In this document: positions 14,101 to 27,369 of the stretch, one piece after another
How positions within the stretch are numbered: the first letter of the stretch is position 1
Layout of the letters: each line of letters begins with the position of its first letter
Origin: Rhyacichthys aspro
Taxonomy: Eukaryota; Chordata; Actinopteri; Gobiiformes; Rhyacichthyidae
DNA: 64,000 nucleotides
Assembly: GCA_036850595.1 (NCBI GenBank)
Contig: CM072166.1
Location: 16,696,758-16,760,757 of the forward strand
Reading direction: 5' to 3'
Position numbers and translations under genes: made by a program
The notes under the pieces: model-generated
Told to the model about the DNA's origin: nothing
The model's database searches: none
Seen by the model: the letters and a program-made list of their open reading frames with translations, nothing else

Positions 14101-15551
14101 ACTGCTCACAAACCCAGACAACAATACAAAGACAAATGCATCATGAAACAGCGTCACTTGTGTGCACTAACGGAACTTGACAACTTTTAAAATTAAATTA
14201 AAAAGTAAATTCATTTATTCAGACTTTATCTTCCATATAGTCCTCAGACGTCCAGCTGGCTGCTCTCTGTTATTCAAAAGACCAATGCAGGGGATGGTCC
14301 ATGTTGTTCAGTACAGCATCTGTCCTGTTGTGTGTCTGTTGCTCCACTACTTCAACCTGAGTCTGTTGGTCCAACTACAACTGACCAGAGTCTAAAATAT
14401 CTGTGTCTGTCAGCGTTAGAAGACAATATGACAGTTGCACTATTCTTTCTGTTTATATTCATTGCAGGATCCTTTAATGTGGACACAGGCACCACAAGAA
14501 GTTAAAGGCACTGTGTATTATTTTTATATATTGAATGTAAAATTAAAAAGACACAGGGCGGCTCTAGCCCAGTAGACCACAATACTGTAAGCCCCGCTGT
14601 AATTTAGGGACATTATGACGGTATTAATAAATGTGATATCACCTAAACCTAACAGCTACATAAGCAACCAGCAGCGGATACAACCAGAACTTATTTTTAA
14701 TATTCATTAGTAAAAATAGCTTTTTCCACAGTAATCTTCAGCACTGTCTCATGCACACTGAGGCTACATTTATTGTAATGACACAATAATCTAGTTGCAC
14801 TTATTCCAGCGAATCACCCCTGCTTTGTAATGTAAGCACTGTTCTCTGTAAGTCTATAAGAAACACTGCAATAACTGCCTCATTCTGTGTTATTAACTAT
14901 CCACATATGTCAATGACAACTGTAATTGTCTCCATTTTTCAGTTATGTTTGGCTCTTGGTTTGATCATATAAAAAGCTGGCTGAGTTACGAACATAAAGA
15001 CAGAATATTGTACATCTGCTATGAAGAAATGATCATGGTGAGCCTTCTTGATACCCACAAATCTCTTCAATGATAGATAGACTTATAATGCTACACTACT
15101 GGCTCGTAACAATGCTCAGGGTGGCATTATGACTGTCTTTTGTGTAGGACCTGAAGGATTCTGTGAGGCGGATGGCTAAGTTCTTGGACAAACCTCTGGA
15201 GACCAAGGTGATAGAGAAGATTGCAGACAGATGTGTGTTCAAGAACATGAAGAAAAACAAAATGTCCAACTACTCTTTGGTTCCTTCTGAATTTATGGAG
15301 CAGAAAAAGTCTGAATTTCTCCGAAAAGGTTGGTTTCCAATCATTTCGCAATGCACTGATACCATCCAACTCTGTATGACATCTGTTTATCGCACATTTC
15401 CTGTTTTTCAGAGATTAACTTGATTGCATGATTTCTTGCAGGGGTGGCTGGAGACTGGAAAAACCTGCTGACAGTGGCAGAGGCGGAGCACTTTGATGCT
15501 GTTTACAAAGAGAAAATGAAAGATGTTGATTACAAATTTATATGGGATTAA
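11198..15551 (+). CDS. Cytosolic sulfotransferase (SULT2/SULT3-like), complete, six exons
   Basis: Exons 11198-11336, 11989-12200, 13274-13400, 14943-15037, 15148-15328 and 15442-15551 join in frame to 287 residues, the usual SULT length. The start MTEAELYTLHKG is chosen because it opens the frame just before conserved sequence and matches the second copy at 60149. The enzyme transfers sulfonate from PAPS to hydroxyl or amine groups of small molecules in the cytosol. Visible motifs are the 5'-phosphosulfate loop YPKSGTTW (44-50, Lys45), catalytic His101 in FATHYH, the 3'-phosphate segment VMRNPKD (about 121-127), and RKGVAGDWK (250-258), which overlaps the KxxxTVxxxE dimerisation motif (Lys258, Thr262, Val263, Glu267). 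Introns interrupt the same places as in the downstream copy. Substrate class cannot be set from sequence; SULT2 and SULT3 are both possible. Confidence 0.92.
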
Positions 15552-15559
15552 ACGCAACA

Positions 15560-15565
15560 AATAAA
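15560..15565 (+). terminator. Polyadenylation signal of sulfotransferase A
   Basis: AATAAA begins 9 bases after the stop codon. This would give a very short 3' UTR; later signals could also be used. Confidence 0.45.
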
Positions 15566-16745
15566 CGTTCTAAGTTCTTTTTCACGGTGTGTGATTTTTG
15601 CCAAAGTCAGAGGGGTGGGACATCATCAAAGATCATCCATCTCACAGTTGTAAGATCACACATGGCCTTTGACAAATATCAGTGTCAGAAATTTAGGACA
15701 CTCGTAGAAAATGACACTATTCCAATCAAATCTGAATGTGATGGCCATGCCACACAAAGGTGGTAAAAACCTTTAATACAGCACATTAATTTACAAACAC
15801 ATATTCAGTTAATCTAATTTAATATTTTTCATAGCACATCTGTATCTTTATTTTATATTTGTTAATGATATGTTTTCACTGATCATTGTTTGTGTTTCTT
15901 TGAAAGTGTTAAAAAGTGTGGCTGAATGTGGACCGTCTGTTTGGTTTAGGTTTCCCCCTATGTGTTTGGTCATTATTTGTTGGTATATTTAAATTTATTT
16001 TAAATGTATTTTAAATTATCTATTTAAATTGGCCTCATGTCCCATTTGGGCAGGTCAGTTTTGTTGTGTTAGTTTCATTTTGATATTCTGTTACTTGTAA
16101 TGTTAGATTACTTTGACCTCTTCTAGGCCTATATTGTTGGCCTATTTTTGGGATTTATGACCTTTGTCCTGTTGCTTTACTGCTTGGTCCATAACACTGA
16201 ACCAATCCCTGTTGTTGACATTTTCCATCAAGCTAGGTCTTCATGGTGACTCACACTAATAGGTAAACTGCTCCAGAACAGGCAACAAGTTTCAGGAGAG
16301 GATAGAAAATAGGATGGAGGATAGAAAGTGCCTGCACAAGTGGCACAGCTGATTGGAGCCAAAATACAGGGGGGGTTAAGTTGGACTAGCGACATTGTAA
16401 AGTGATATATCAAGTTGTAAACATTGTTTTATATATGTTTATACTTGTGCTCAGAATGGGTTTAATTGTATGCTTTATAATGAGGTGTACTGATGAACTT
16501 TATCATTCAAACTGTAGACTCCACATTAATGTCTGCTTGTTGCTGTTCTGGTGCTCATTTCATTTTGTGTCATGATAATCTTTATGTTAAATCTCCACCA
16601 GAAACTCGCTTTATGATCCCACTGATCTGTGCAGCGATTGTTAAGTTTTGTCTGACTGGGTAGAAGGGACATATCTAGGTAGGTTCAGCTAGCTTTGTAT
16701 TACAGTGCCCAGAGTTGGACTGTGGTCTACAAAACTCTGGAACTC
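15566..16745. other. Intergenic, sulfotransferase A to duplicated block
   Basis: AT-rich sequence with no recognisable gene or repeat family. It is present once in the window. The duplicated block begins immediately after it. Confidence 0.4.
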
Positions 16746-19700
16746 ATATTCTTCAATTGGTCTCAGTCTGTAAAAGCCAGTCACTAAAACCCTACATGTC
16801 TGCACACAGACACTGACAGGTTACACAACAGGACTCATAAGGGATTTCCATTATCACACGCAGGAACAAGTCAGTACCTGAGCAAAAATGGTCCAATGTA
16901 ATAATGTAGCCTAAAGCTACTTATTATGAAATTAAGGAAAAGGTGAGCCCCAGCTTTATAAATTCTTTTTGACTGCATATTTGTATCTATACTGTACGGT
17001 GTAGTGTATAGTTTATATAACTATAATCTGTCTATCAGTATTTGAAATTGTGGATTCTTAATCCTCTAACCTAATGGATTCTTAATCTACTACTAATCAA
17101 CTCTTGAACAACTTAAATGTTTTTTTTTCCTGGACATTAGCTCAGCATCAAAACTAGACTCAGACTTTGGAAAATGCTAATGCCTATGCTAGTGGCAGGC
17201 AGCCAAGTTAAACTTACGTTAGCAGCATGAACAAAACAAATCTCCTAAAACAGTGCAATGTTGCAAAAGTTTATTTAATTAATACCTGTGAAAATAATTT
17301 TTAACTTAAGGCTATTTTAGGTACCAGCTAATTTAATAGTTTTGAGAAAAAAAGAGTGAATTGTTGGTAAGTTGTATGCTAGAGTCTAGGCTCCTTGCAT
17401 TGCTTGGTGTAAAATGTCAATTTGGTGTGTAGATGACACAAACACTGCTATTGAAAAAAGCATGATATGTAAAATATTCTCTCTATATATTTCAGACAAA
17501 TATACTTCATACTACAACACACAAACCAATTAAATACATTTCCCATTTGTACTCCAGTAAACAATACAAAGCTGTTTATATAAAATTTTACAAAAATGTC
17601 CAGGGTTTGTAGCCCTCCTCTGATGATTTTGTTTTGTTAAAATATTTCTCTCTCTCTATTTTTTTTTCAGAAATATCAGAATCAAAATATCATTTGAAGG
17701 AAATGATTACCGATTGGTCAAACAAAGCTAGAAGTTTTGTTAGCAACAGCTGTTTCTGTTTGTAGATTTTTGTTGTTTCCTGTTTCTTAATAAAAGAAAT
17801 TAAAGGCAGAGTTTCATCTCTCTTTTGGGATTCAGTATAAATGTTTAATGTTTGTCTAAACTTCAGTTTCGGAGGGGTGTGGTTAAGACTGGGACACCAA
17901 AGAGAAACTCAGGTAGTGGAGCTTTAAGGTTAGGCGTAAAGGCCCTGTAGGATAATGGTTAGAGGTATCACTATTAGATGACCGAACTGTCTCTATAGAA
18001 AGTTTCAACTGGTATTTTACAGTTTTACAGTGGGAAGTGGGCTATTGACTGGTAAATTTAGGAGATTGGGAAGTTGTTTCATCCACACTTTTGTAAAAAT
18101 GTACTACTTTTGTACCCAAAGTTGTATGGTACACTTTTTGGGGATGCTTTGGACCCCTTTTGGTAATGGAAACTTAAAAGAGCCCTGTTGAGCATCTGTT
18201 AATTTAAGTTTTCTTTCTTCAATATAACTAAATCAAGGCATACGTTTAGATAAAAGAAAATTACCTGTAATACTGGCAATGGTGTCTTGGTGATCTGACT
18301 TAAATTAAAATCATATTAAGCTGAACACAATGGAGCGAGCGTATTCATTTTTCTCAAGATTTTAGTACACTGCACCACACCACTGATCAAACCAGACGGG
18401 AGAGAAATAATGAAATGGAAAGGTGCCAGTTTCTTGTGGGAGGCTAGATTGCTGAGCCCACGCTGCTCGTGTTTGTGGCAAAATCAAGGTGGAAAGAAAT
18501 ACAAAAGGGGTTACAGTTTATGTAAAGCACTTGCTGCCTGCTGTCCTTTGTTCTTTTTGTTTTTAATATACTTTTATATAATTTGTAGTAATACGTAGAT
18601 CTAGTGTAGTGTGATGTGAGAGCAGACTAACTCTGCTGTTTTTGTTGTGTGTCCTCCTGTCCTTTACTTTGCAATACATACAGTAAACCTTACTTGATCA
18701 CGGCTCATTTTCAACTCAGTGGCCACACAGAAGGAAATGGAAGACACAACCTCTGTAGGAAGGGTAGTGCTATTTTTAACTTTCTAGATCGTCAAGTAGA
18801 ACCCGCAGCAGGTGATCGATCAGAATCACACAGATGGGTTATATCTAGTTTTTATTATGCCGTACAGTTGAGTATATGAGGGGGTGTGTGGGTGTGGTTC
18901 TGGAAAAGAAAGAAAGAAAGACAACAATATAATAAATGACTGATAATACAATCTAGTAAGCCAAAAACACAACACTGCTCTTATAATGAGTATCACAGTG
19001 TACAGGGCTCTACTAAATGTATTCATATTATCACCATGAGGAGAATAAACCCATGCGTATTGCCAATGAAATGGCTCCCTCTGCTGGACATTAATACGCG
19101 GCCAAGGCTGTTTTTTACCAATTAGCGAGTCACGCTGGAGTGGAGTCACGCTAGTGTGGAGTGGGTACTGCCTAGTGACAGTGCACTAACTAACTAAGAG
19201 TTCACATTACAGTACAACTAACAATAATCGACTATGCTGGCAAAAGTATGCATAAACTGAACAGAACAAACGCATACTCACTACGGGGCTTAGCAATGGC
19301 AGAACAGCCTGAGCTAACAATTTGGTAATACTAACACAAGTAAAACTGGTAAATAGCTCTACACACATTTGACATTTACCACAGAACACAGTCTCTTACT
19401 TGCAATAGACGCACACCACACAATGACAGCTGTTTCGGTTCTTAAGGCAGGTTAATTAATAGTCCGTGCTATTAACTCCGTGCTGCTTATGACCAACTCT
19501 CGTCCTGACTACTATGCAGCGCTGCGCATCCGGTCAGAGTCCAAGACGGCCTCTGATTGGTCAAGAGTCCAGGTGACGTGAGGCGTATTCTAAGTGGAGA
19601 GAGACAGTAGGGAAAATGTCTCAGGTGCAAAGCGGCCACAAGGGGGCCTTTTTTTACAACCTCTAACAAACCACCTGATGGATTTTTAGAAACTACAGAC

Positions 19701-20463
19701 TGAACTGGGTTGTACCTGTGCTTGGAAACCTTAAACCACAATGCTCACAAGCACATTAAGAAGCAATTGCCTTCCCAGCACAAAGACGGCAACACAATAG
19801 ACATTGCCTCGAGTGCCACAGAACTGGGATGTGAATGTGTGCGATTGTGGTGGCCAGAGAGGCTGTTGGTGCTGTATATACAGTATGGCAGCCTGTCCCT
19901 CTGTCAGTCTGTTCCAGTTGTGAACATGTGCGTGAGTGGAAGGCAAAAAGCACTATACAAATGCATGCCATTTATCATTACACAAATAACTCTTCCCTCA
20001 GCTATGGTGACTGTCACGTAAGAGAGTCAGTGTTTTTCTGATCATCTTGAAAGCAAGATTTACAGCCAAACAGGTGCATTCCCAAAATGCTGTAAAACAG
20101 ACAGTAATCAAAACAGTTTTAGCCAATATTTTTCTGTTTTAGTCATTAACACTGAAAAATCTTTATGAATGCAATGAAACTATGAAAAATTTTGGCAAAA
20201 GTTATTTACAATAAACCTATTTGGCATTGTAGAGAAATTTATTTAACTTAAATATCAATTCTGATGCCAAAACTAAGCCCTTCTCCCTGTCTGAAGTTCC
20301 AAGAAGTTGCCTATAACATGTTATTCTGTATTGAATTGGGACAATGTTCATACAGTCAACAGTAACCTTGAGTTCATTCAGTTTTTGGAGCATTGCCAAT
20401 GCAGAACGTGGTAGCATTTACAGAAGAAATGATTGAAGTTGAGCACTTTATTGTATAGTGTGT
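16746..20463. other. Non-genic left flank of histone block copy 1
   Basis: No gene is recognised. It contains a 33-bp segment inverted relative to copy 2 (17407-17439), a short AAAG microsatellite near 18903, a CTCF-like motif (19636-19649) and a promoter-like patch on the minus strand (about 19390-19575) with a CCAAT box. About 95 bases near 17695-17800 are missing from copy 2. Confidence 0.5.
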
Positions 20464-20479
20464 GGCTCTTAAAAGAGCC
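20464..20479 (-). terminator. Histone 3' stem-loop of H2A-1
   Basis: GGCTCTTTTAAGAGCC on the minus strand, 28 bases past the stop. It binds SLBP and directs U7-dependent 3' cleavage. Unlike most copies here, the sequence just after it reads AATAAAGTG rather than an AAAGAG-type downstream element. Confidence 0.95.
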
Positions 20480-20507
20480 GTTTTGGGTCAGTCCGGTGGA
20501 GAACTGT

Positions 20508-20885
20508 TTACTTGGACTTCTCGGTCTTCTTGGGCAGGAGCACAGCCTGGATGTTGGGCAGGACACCTCCCTGAGCGATGGTGACTCCTCCCAACAGCTT
20601 GTTGAGCTCCTCGTCGTTGCGGACGGCCAGCTGCAGGTGGCGGGGGATGATACGGGTCTTCTTGTTGTCGCGGGCAGCGTTGCCAGCCAACTCCAGGATC
20701 TCAGCGGTCAGATACTCCAGCACGGCCGCCAGGTACACGGGGGCTCCGGCACCGACGCGCTCCCCGTAGTTACCCTTGCGGAGCAGCCTGTGCACACGGC
20801 CCACTGGGAACTGGAGTCCGGCACGAGAAGAGCGGGACTTGGCCTTAGCCCTGGCCTTTCCTCCGGTTTTACCGCGTCCACTCAT
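20508..20885 (-). CDS. Histone H2A (copy 1)
   Basis: An intronless 125-residue canonical H2A that pairs with H2B in the nucleosome. The N-terminal tail is SGRGKTGGKARAKAKSRSSR, the fold spans about 17-97 with the acidic-patch residues in AVRNDEELNKLLGG, and the C terminus is shortened to LLPKKTEKSK. No SQ(E/D) motif is present, so it is not H2A.X, and the sequence is not H2A.Z. The gene is divergent with H3-1, with 367 bases between start codons. At codons for KAKSRS it reads AAGGCCAAGTCCCGC, unlike H2A-2. The frame is GC-rich against an AT-rich background. Confidence 0.98.
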   Translation of the reverse strand: MSGRGKTGGKARAKAKSRSSRAGLQFPVGRVHRLLRKGNYGERVGAGAPVYLAAVLEYLTAEILELAGNAARDNKKTRIIPRHLQLAVRNDEELNKLLGGVTIAQGGVLPNIQAVLLPKKTEKSK

Positions 20886-21663
<778 letters not shown>

Positions 21664-21687
21664 GCAGTCTGCTTCAACCAACACAAC

Positions 21688-21703
21688 GGCTCTTTTAAGA
21701 GCC
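21688..21703 (+). terminator. Histone 3' stem-loop of H3-1
   Basis: GGCTCTTTTAAGAGCC, 24 bases past the stop, followed by ACCACGTG and then TATAAAGAC as the likely purine-rich downstream element. Confidence 0.95.
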
Positions 21704-22528
21704 ACCACGTGTTTCTATAAAGACAACTTCGTTATTTTACTTAACCGTTATATGTGTCGGCTGCTGTCTGATGATGATGAGGAATAAACTAGGAATAAAT
21801 AGACCTAGTGACTAAGGTATGTCCATCTATAGCCACACGTCAACTAAAATGTTTATCTGAACATTAAAGCTGTGAAAAGATTTTTCTTCAAGATAAAATC
21901 ATGTTCATGTCACAATTCTTTATTTTATAGTTGTGTGGTCATCATTCCTTTTACAATTGTAGTTTAGGCTACTTTGCAAAAATGATCAGTCACACAAGTC
22001 TTCAATAAAGAATGCAAGGGCCTTTGTCATCTAAATAGGCTTTAGTAATTGTTTTTATTTTCTGTCTTCAGAATGGTTTATCTGAAGGTTTCAGAGTCTA
22101 GTTCTCTGTTCTCTGACTGTTTATGATATAAAGGATTAATTGTGTTGTATATAGCAGAAGGCTATCAGAGATTAGAGCAAAATGTAAGACTAAAGCTAAA
22201 GGCAAACAAAAGCAATCCATGACTAAACATTTATTCTGTTATTGTAACATGTTCATATGTAGAAGAGGTGAATATCGTTTTTCCACAAAGATTTTTCATT
22301 TACTGCCGTTGGAACAGTTGTCCTCTTTTGTTCTACTGGCTGACTTTTCCCTCCTAAAAAGCTTTCACGAATGCCTGTCTCCATGGCAACATAACACTAT
22401 ACCGATGCAGAGCTGATCGACCAATCACAGAGCAGAGACAACGCAGCGGTATTTGCACGAGGGAAGTACTAAATGAGTGGTAGTGGAATTAGCAGTCAGA
22501 TTGTTCCGCTGATCACAGAGCGAGAATC

Positions 22529-22903
22529 ATGCCTGAACCCGCCAAGTCCGCACCCAAGAAGGGCTCCAAGAAAGCCGTGACCAAGACCGCCGGCAAAGGC
22601 GGCAAGAAGAAGAGAAAGACCAGGAAGGAGAGCTACGCCATCTACGTGTACAAGGTGCTGAAGCAGGTCCATCCCGACACCGGTATCTCCTCCAAGGCCA
22701 TGAGCATCATGAACTCTTTTGTCAACGACATCTTTGAGCGCATCGCCTCCGAGGCCTCTCGTCTGGCTCATTACAACAAGCGCTCCACCATCACCTCCAG
22801 AGAGATCCAGACCGCTGTGCGCCTCCTGCTGCCCGGTGAGCTGGCCAAGCACGCGGTGTCTGAGGGCACTAAGGCCGTCACCAAGTACACCAGCTCCAAG
22901 TAA
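22529..22903 (+). CDS. Histone H2B (copy 1)
   Basis: A 124-residue canonical H2B with tail PEPAKSAPKKGSKKAVTK, a basic KKKRKTRKES stretch, the histone fold from about residue 36, and C-terminal AVTKYTSSK, which contains the ubiquitinated lysine (Lys120 equivalent). The start is MPEP; an in-frame upstream extension is not needed. Upstream lie a CCAAT box at 22421 and ATTTGCAC at 22451, one base from the octamer typical of H2B promoters. It is the only H2B of the cluster read on the plus strand, because its loop is inverted. Confidence 0.98.
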   Translation: MPEPAKSAPKKGSKKAVTKTAGKGGKKKRKTRKESYAIYVYKVLKQVHPDTGISSKAMSIMNSFVNDIFERIASEASRLAHYNKRSTITSREIQTAVRLLLPGELAKHAVSEGTKAVTKYTSSK

Positions 22904-22927
22904 TCTAAGGCTCTTCATTAACCCAAA

Positions 22928-22943
22928 GGCTCTTTTAAGAGCC
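22928..22943 (+). terminator. Histone 3' stem-loop of H2B-1
   Basis: GGCTCTTTTAAGAGCC, 24 bases past the stop, followed by ACCCACTC and the downstream element CAAAGAGTAGC. Confidence 0.95.
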
Positions 22944-24962
22944 ACCCACTCTATGTCAAAGAGTAGCACTTTATCAATTACAACATGTCTAATGTCATCT
23001 CAATATGTAGTGAACTTTGATAAAGGCTAACCTTGGACCTGTCCTCAGTGGGTTGTATAAATACAGCCAGTTGTCTCTGTTCTGTCTCTGTCAGCCCCCA
23101 AAGTAAAAATATTACTAATTTTGTAGTTAATTACTTATTAATATAATATTTAATACCATCTTAAGATGTGCTTTTGGAGAAGAGTGTGTCCAGAGTGAGG
23201 AGAGCTGCAGGACACAGGCACACCTCAGAGGCATGTGTTTTATCTGTTAAAACTATAACAAACATTTGTTTGTGTTGTGACTATAGTTTCATTTCCTACA
23301 CCAGACTTGTCCAGGCTGACTGTAGAAAGAACAAGATGAAGAGGAAGAGAACACTGCTACAGACAAAACACTTCATCCAGATCCAGAGACAATATACTGT
23401 CCACATATTATGACACAATTTGTCAGGTACAGCTGATTAGGATTGTCTTGTTTAAATGTTCATAATACAGTAAAGTACAGTGATAAAGTGTAGTGTAAAA
23501 ACTCCAGAGCAGTTCCTCTGAGTGCAGCTGTGAACAGAGACAGTGGAGCAGCAGCTGTCCTTTACATCCTCAGGCCGGAGACTGAGGCCTCTGTGAAGAG
23601 TCTCCTTCAGTGATGTAGTAGTAGGACTATCTGTACATTTTACAGAAGCTGGTTGTAGGCTGAGATTGTAGGAGTTCTCCAATAGTCGTCCTGTTTTATC
23701 TTCTCTTCCTAAATGAACATTACACATAGAGAATATAGACTTGTGTGCCTGTATATGTGTTATTGTATGTTACACTTTTATTCTCTATTTACACTTAGAC
23801 CCTTACTGTGATGTAATATGCTTTTATTGGCTTTATTATTTTTGTAAATGTCTCCACTGTTGGTCTAACTCTAATAAAGCATTATCTTCTCCTCTGTTCA
23901 CAAACCTGAGCATAGCACTGACAGAAACTAAAGTCAAATATTTTGGACAAAGCATTACCTGTTACAACTCATTTTATGTTCCCCTGATGGTTCACGTTCT
24001 GTCCAGTGCTTCCTGGAGGGTAAAGGTCAGCATCAACAGCAGCTTGACACAAAACAGAAGCTGTAAATGACTGTAAACTGAGTTAATGCAGAAAAACACA
24101 CTGATAGTGCTCACATACCTAATGAAAAAGAAGCAGCTTTTCAAATCCATTATTACAAAACATATATTGTTCTGACAAAAGAGACACTAGTTTGCAGAGC
24201 TATAAAGCTTGACAGAGACATTTATTCAATTACTTCAGTGTTTTTGCAGCTGATGGAGGGTGAAGGTAATAAACTTGTTTTATGTTAGTGGTATGAATAC
24301 TAGAAGCAGAGGTTGTAGCCTATAAAACAGTGAAAACACAAAGCCATAAGTTAACTACAGAACTAAATAAACCACAGAAGCAACAAGTGATTTATTAAGT
24401 GAAACTAAGACACTTACTGTTTGTACTGGGTCTGTTCTCATAACTTTTCCAATAAATGCAATCCAGCCCAAAGTTCATCTCTGAATTTTTGTTTTTGTGT
24501 TTTCTGTATCTTTTGAGTGTTTAGCAACAACAAACATCGCAAAACCAGCGAGAAAGCCTGAGTTTTCAGCCACTTCAGCCATGTTTTCTCCTCTCTCCAG
24601 TCAGTCCACAAAAACATCTGAAATGACTTTGCTTTATTTTAGTAGGTCAAGTAGCATAATGTGTTTGTCCTATTATGTTAAACTTATATGGCAAAATGAC
24701 AAAGATCATTCAACGATCATGAAATTTCAAATAGTATGTTTATTGTTGTGAACAATACTGGCCCTGTTCTAGTTTTTGATTTTCAGTAACACCACCCCTA
24801 CATCTGCTGTTAATTTAATCTAGGACACCAAGAACCTATATTTTAAGTTTTAAAATGTAGGAAAACTAACTGATTCATGAATTTAACTAAGGCAGTTCTA
24901 GAATGACGTGAGTATAAAATGCAGTAAGAATAAATGAGAAGCATGTTCTTTGAGTATGTGGT

Positions 24963-24978
24963 GGCTCTTAAAAGAGCC
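24963..24978 (-). terminator. Histone 3' stem-loop of H3-2
   Basis: GGCTCTTTTAAGAGCC on the minus strand, followed by ACCACATAC and CAAAGAACATG as a probable downstream element. Confidence 0.95.
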
Positions 24979-25002
24979 GTTGTGTTGGTTGAAGCAGACT
25001 GC

Positions 25003-25779
<777 letters not shown>

Positions 25780-26157
25780 ATGAGTGGACGCGGTAAAACC
25801 GGAGGAAAGGCCAGAGCAAAGGCAAAGTCTCGCTCTTCTCGTGCCGGACTCCAGTTCCCAGTGGGCCGTGTGCACAGGCTGCTCCGCAAGGGTAACTACG
25901 GGGAGCGCGTCGGTGCCGGAGCCCCCGTGTACCTGGCGGCCGTGCTGGAGTATCTGACCGCTGAGATCCTGGAGTTGGCTGGCAACGCTGCCCGCGACAA
26001 CAAGAAGACCCGTATCATCCCCCGCCACCTGCAGCTGGCCGTCCGCAACGACGAGGAGCTCAACAAGCTGTTGGGAGGAGTCACCATCGCTCAGGGAGGT
26101 GTCCTGCCCAACATCCAGGCTGTGCTCCTGCCCAAGAAGACCGAGAAGTCCAAGTAA
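25780..26157 (+). CDS. Histone H2A (copy 2)
   Basis: The protein is identical to the other H2A copies. The first codons (GCAAAGGCAAAGTCTCGC) match H2A-3 rather than its arm partner H2A-1, whereas the 3' end, including AACAGTTCTCCACC before the stem-loop, matches H2A-1. The gene is therefore a mosaic. Confidence 0.98.
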   Translation: MSGRGKTGGKARAKAKSRSSRAGLQFPVGRVHRLLRKGNYGERVGAGAPVYLAAVLEYLTAEILELAGNAARDNKKTRIIPRHLQLAVRNDEELNKLLGGVTIAQGGVLPNIQAVLLPKKTEKSK

Positions 26158-26185
26158 ACAGTTCTCCACCGGACTGACCCAAAAC

Positions 26186-26201
26186 GGCTCTTTTAAGAGC
26201 C
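26186..26201 (+). terminator. Histone 3' stem-loop of H2A-2
   Basis: GGCTCTTTTAAGAGCC, 28 bases past the stop, followed by ACCCACACACTT and CTAAAGAGTATA. Confidence 0.95.
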
Positions 26202-27369
26202 ACCCACACACTTCTAAAGAGTATAGCTACTATGTTACTATATGTGTAAAGGTTATCATACTTATTAAGACGGTCTCTTCAATATGCCATTGAAAAGAAC
26301 TGCTTTTAGTTTACATATAGTGGCCTGTGTTCCTAAAAGGTCATGTTTATGATTCAGGTATAAAATTAGACTTTAATAACTTTGGTGTTTAAAATCAATA
26401 GCAAAGGACACTAAATATATATGTATTCTACTGAGGCACTAATGTTCTCAAACTGGTGTAGGTGCCACTGGTGATACTTGAGAATCTAACTACAAAAATG
26501 AATATTGATTTTTGCTACAACTTTTGTATAATACACTTGATTATACCACTAAATGCTTGCATTCTTCAAAAACCTGTGGGACTTAAAATGTGATTTCAAA
26601 GAAGCATCACAGAAAACAAAATTTCATAGAGGTAGATATGTATGCATTTATATAAAAATGGCATAGATCCAAATGAGCAAAAAAAAGTGGTACTTGGAAA
26701 GACAAATATTTTCTAGGGTGGGACTGTGAAGAGAACCACTGCAATGATCCACATGGAGTTCTGAACGTCTGCTGAACCACTGGCAGGACATAAAAAGACG
26801 ATTGCTCTCGGCACTAGTCCAATGTCTGTACAAACACAACAACTCTGAATGAATTTAATCGAGTGGCTCTTACACCTTTAAGCCACCTGGCTGGTTCTAC
26901 ACTGCACACTCACCTAGAGTGCAAGCTCTATACCCTGCACAACAGATCATTATCAAGTAAATGACAGCCTTCTTCAGTCTTATTCCAGTTCAGGGCATGT
27001 ACTGCTTGCCTCATTGTGAACAATCCATGAAACTAACTTCAGTTTATCTGGTCTGAACCAAAAATACTGCTGCCTTCAAAAGAAGAAAAAAAAAACCCCA
27101 AAAAACATGTCAAAACAATACTTGTGCACATCTCTCTTTTCTGTGACAATGACAATAAACTCATAAAGATTAAGAGATGAAATATAATGTCTTTGTTAAC
27201 ATACACATGTCATGAAATCTGAAATATTATTTTCCATATTATTTCAGGTTTACCATTAATGGTCATTTGCACGTTTGCTGTTTGGCAGTCATTGTCACCT
27301 GGGACACATTATGGCCTTCTTCATAATTCACTGCAATGAAAATAATGTGCCTGTCCTACTAGAACATGT
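26202..27369. other. Intergenic, H2A-2 to Penelope fragment
   Basis: AT-rich with no gene. Compared with the matching region 42001-43540 it lacks about 376 bases (42933-43308), with the junction near 27134. Confidence 0.5.

Larger units (their letters stand above)
21709..24957. repeat. Palindrome loop, orientation A (carries H2B-1)
   Basis: About 3.25 kb between the two inverted arms. It corresponds in reverse complement to 37529-40755: its left end (TATAAAGACAACTTCG) matches the right end of the other loop. Apart from H2B-1 no gene is recognised. Two open frames of about 80-90 codons (23168-23413, and 23452-23727 minus) persist in both copies but resemble nothing I know. Confidence 0.92.

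Noticed and set aside
23452..23727. 91-codon minus-strand frame kept in both blocks
   Set aside because: Retention over two close copies is expected by chance; the translation resembles no known domain.
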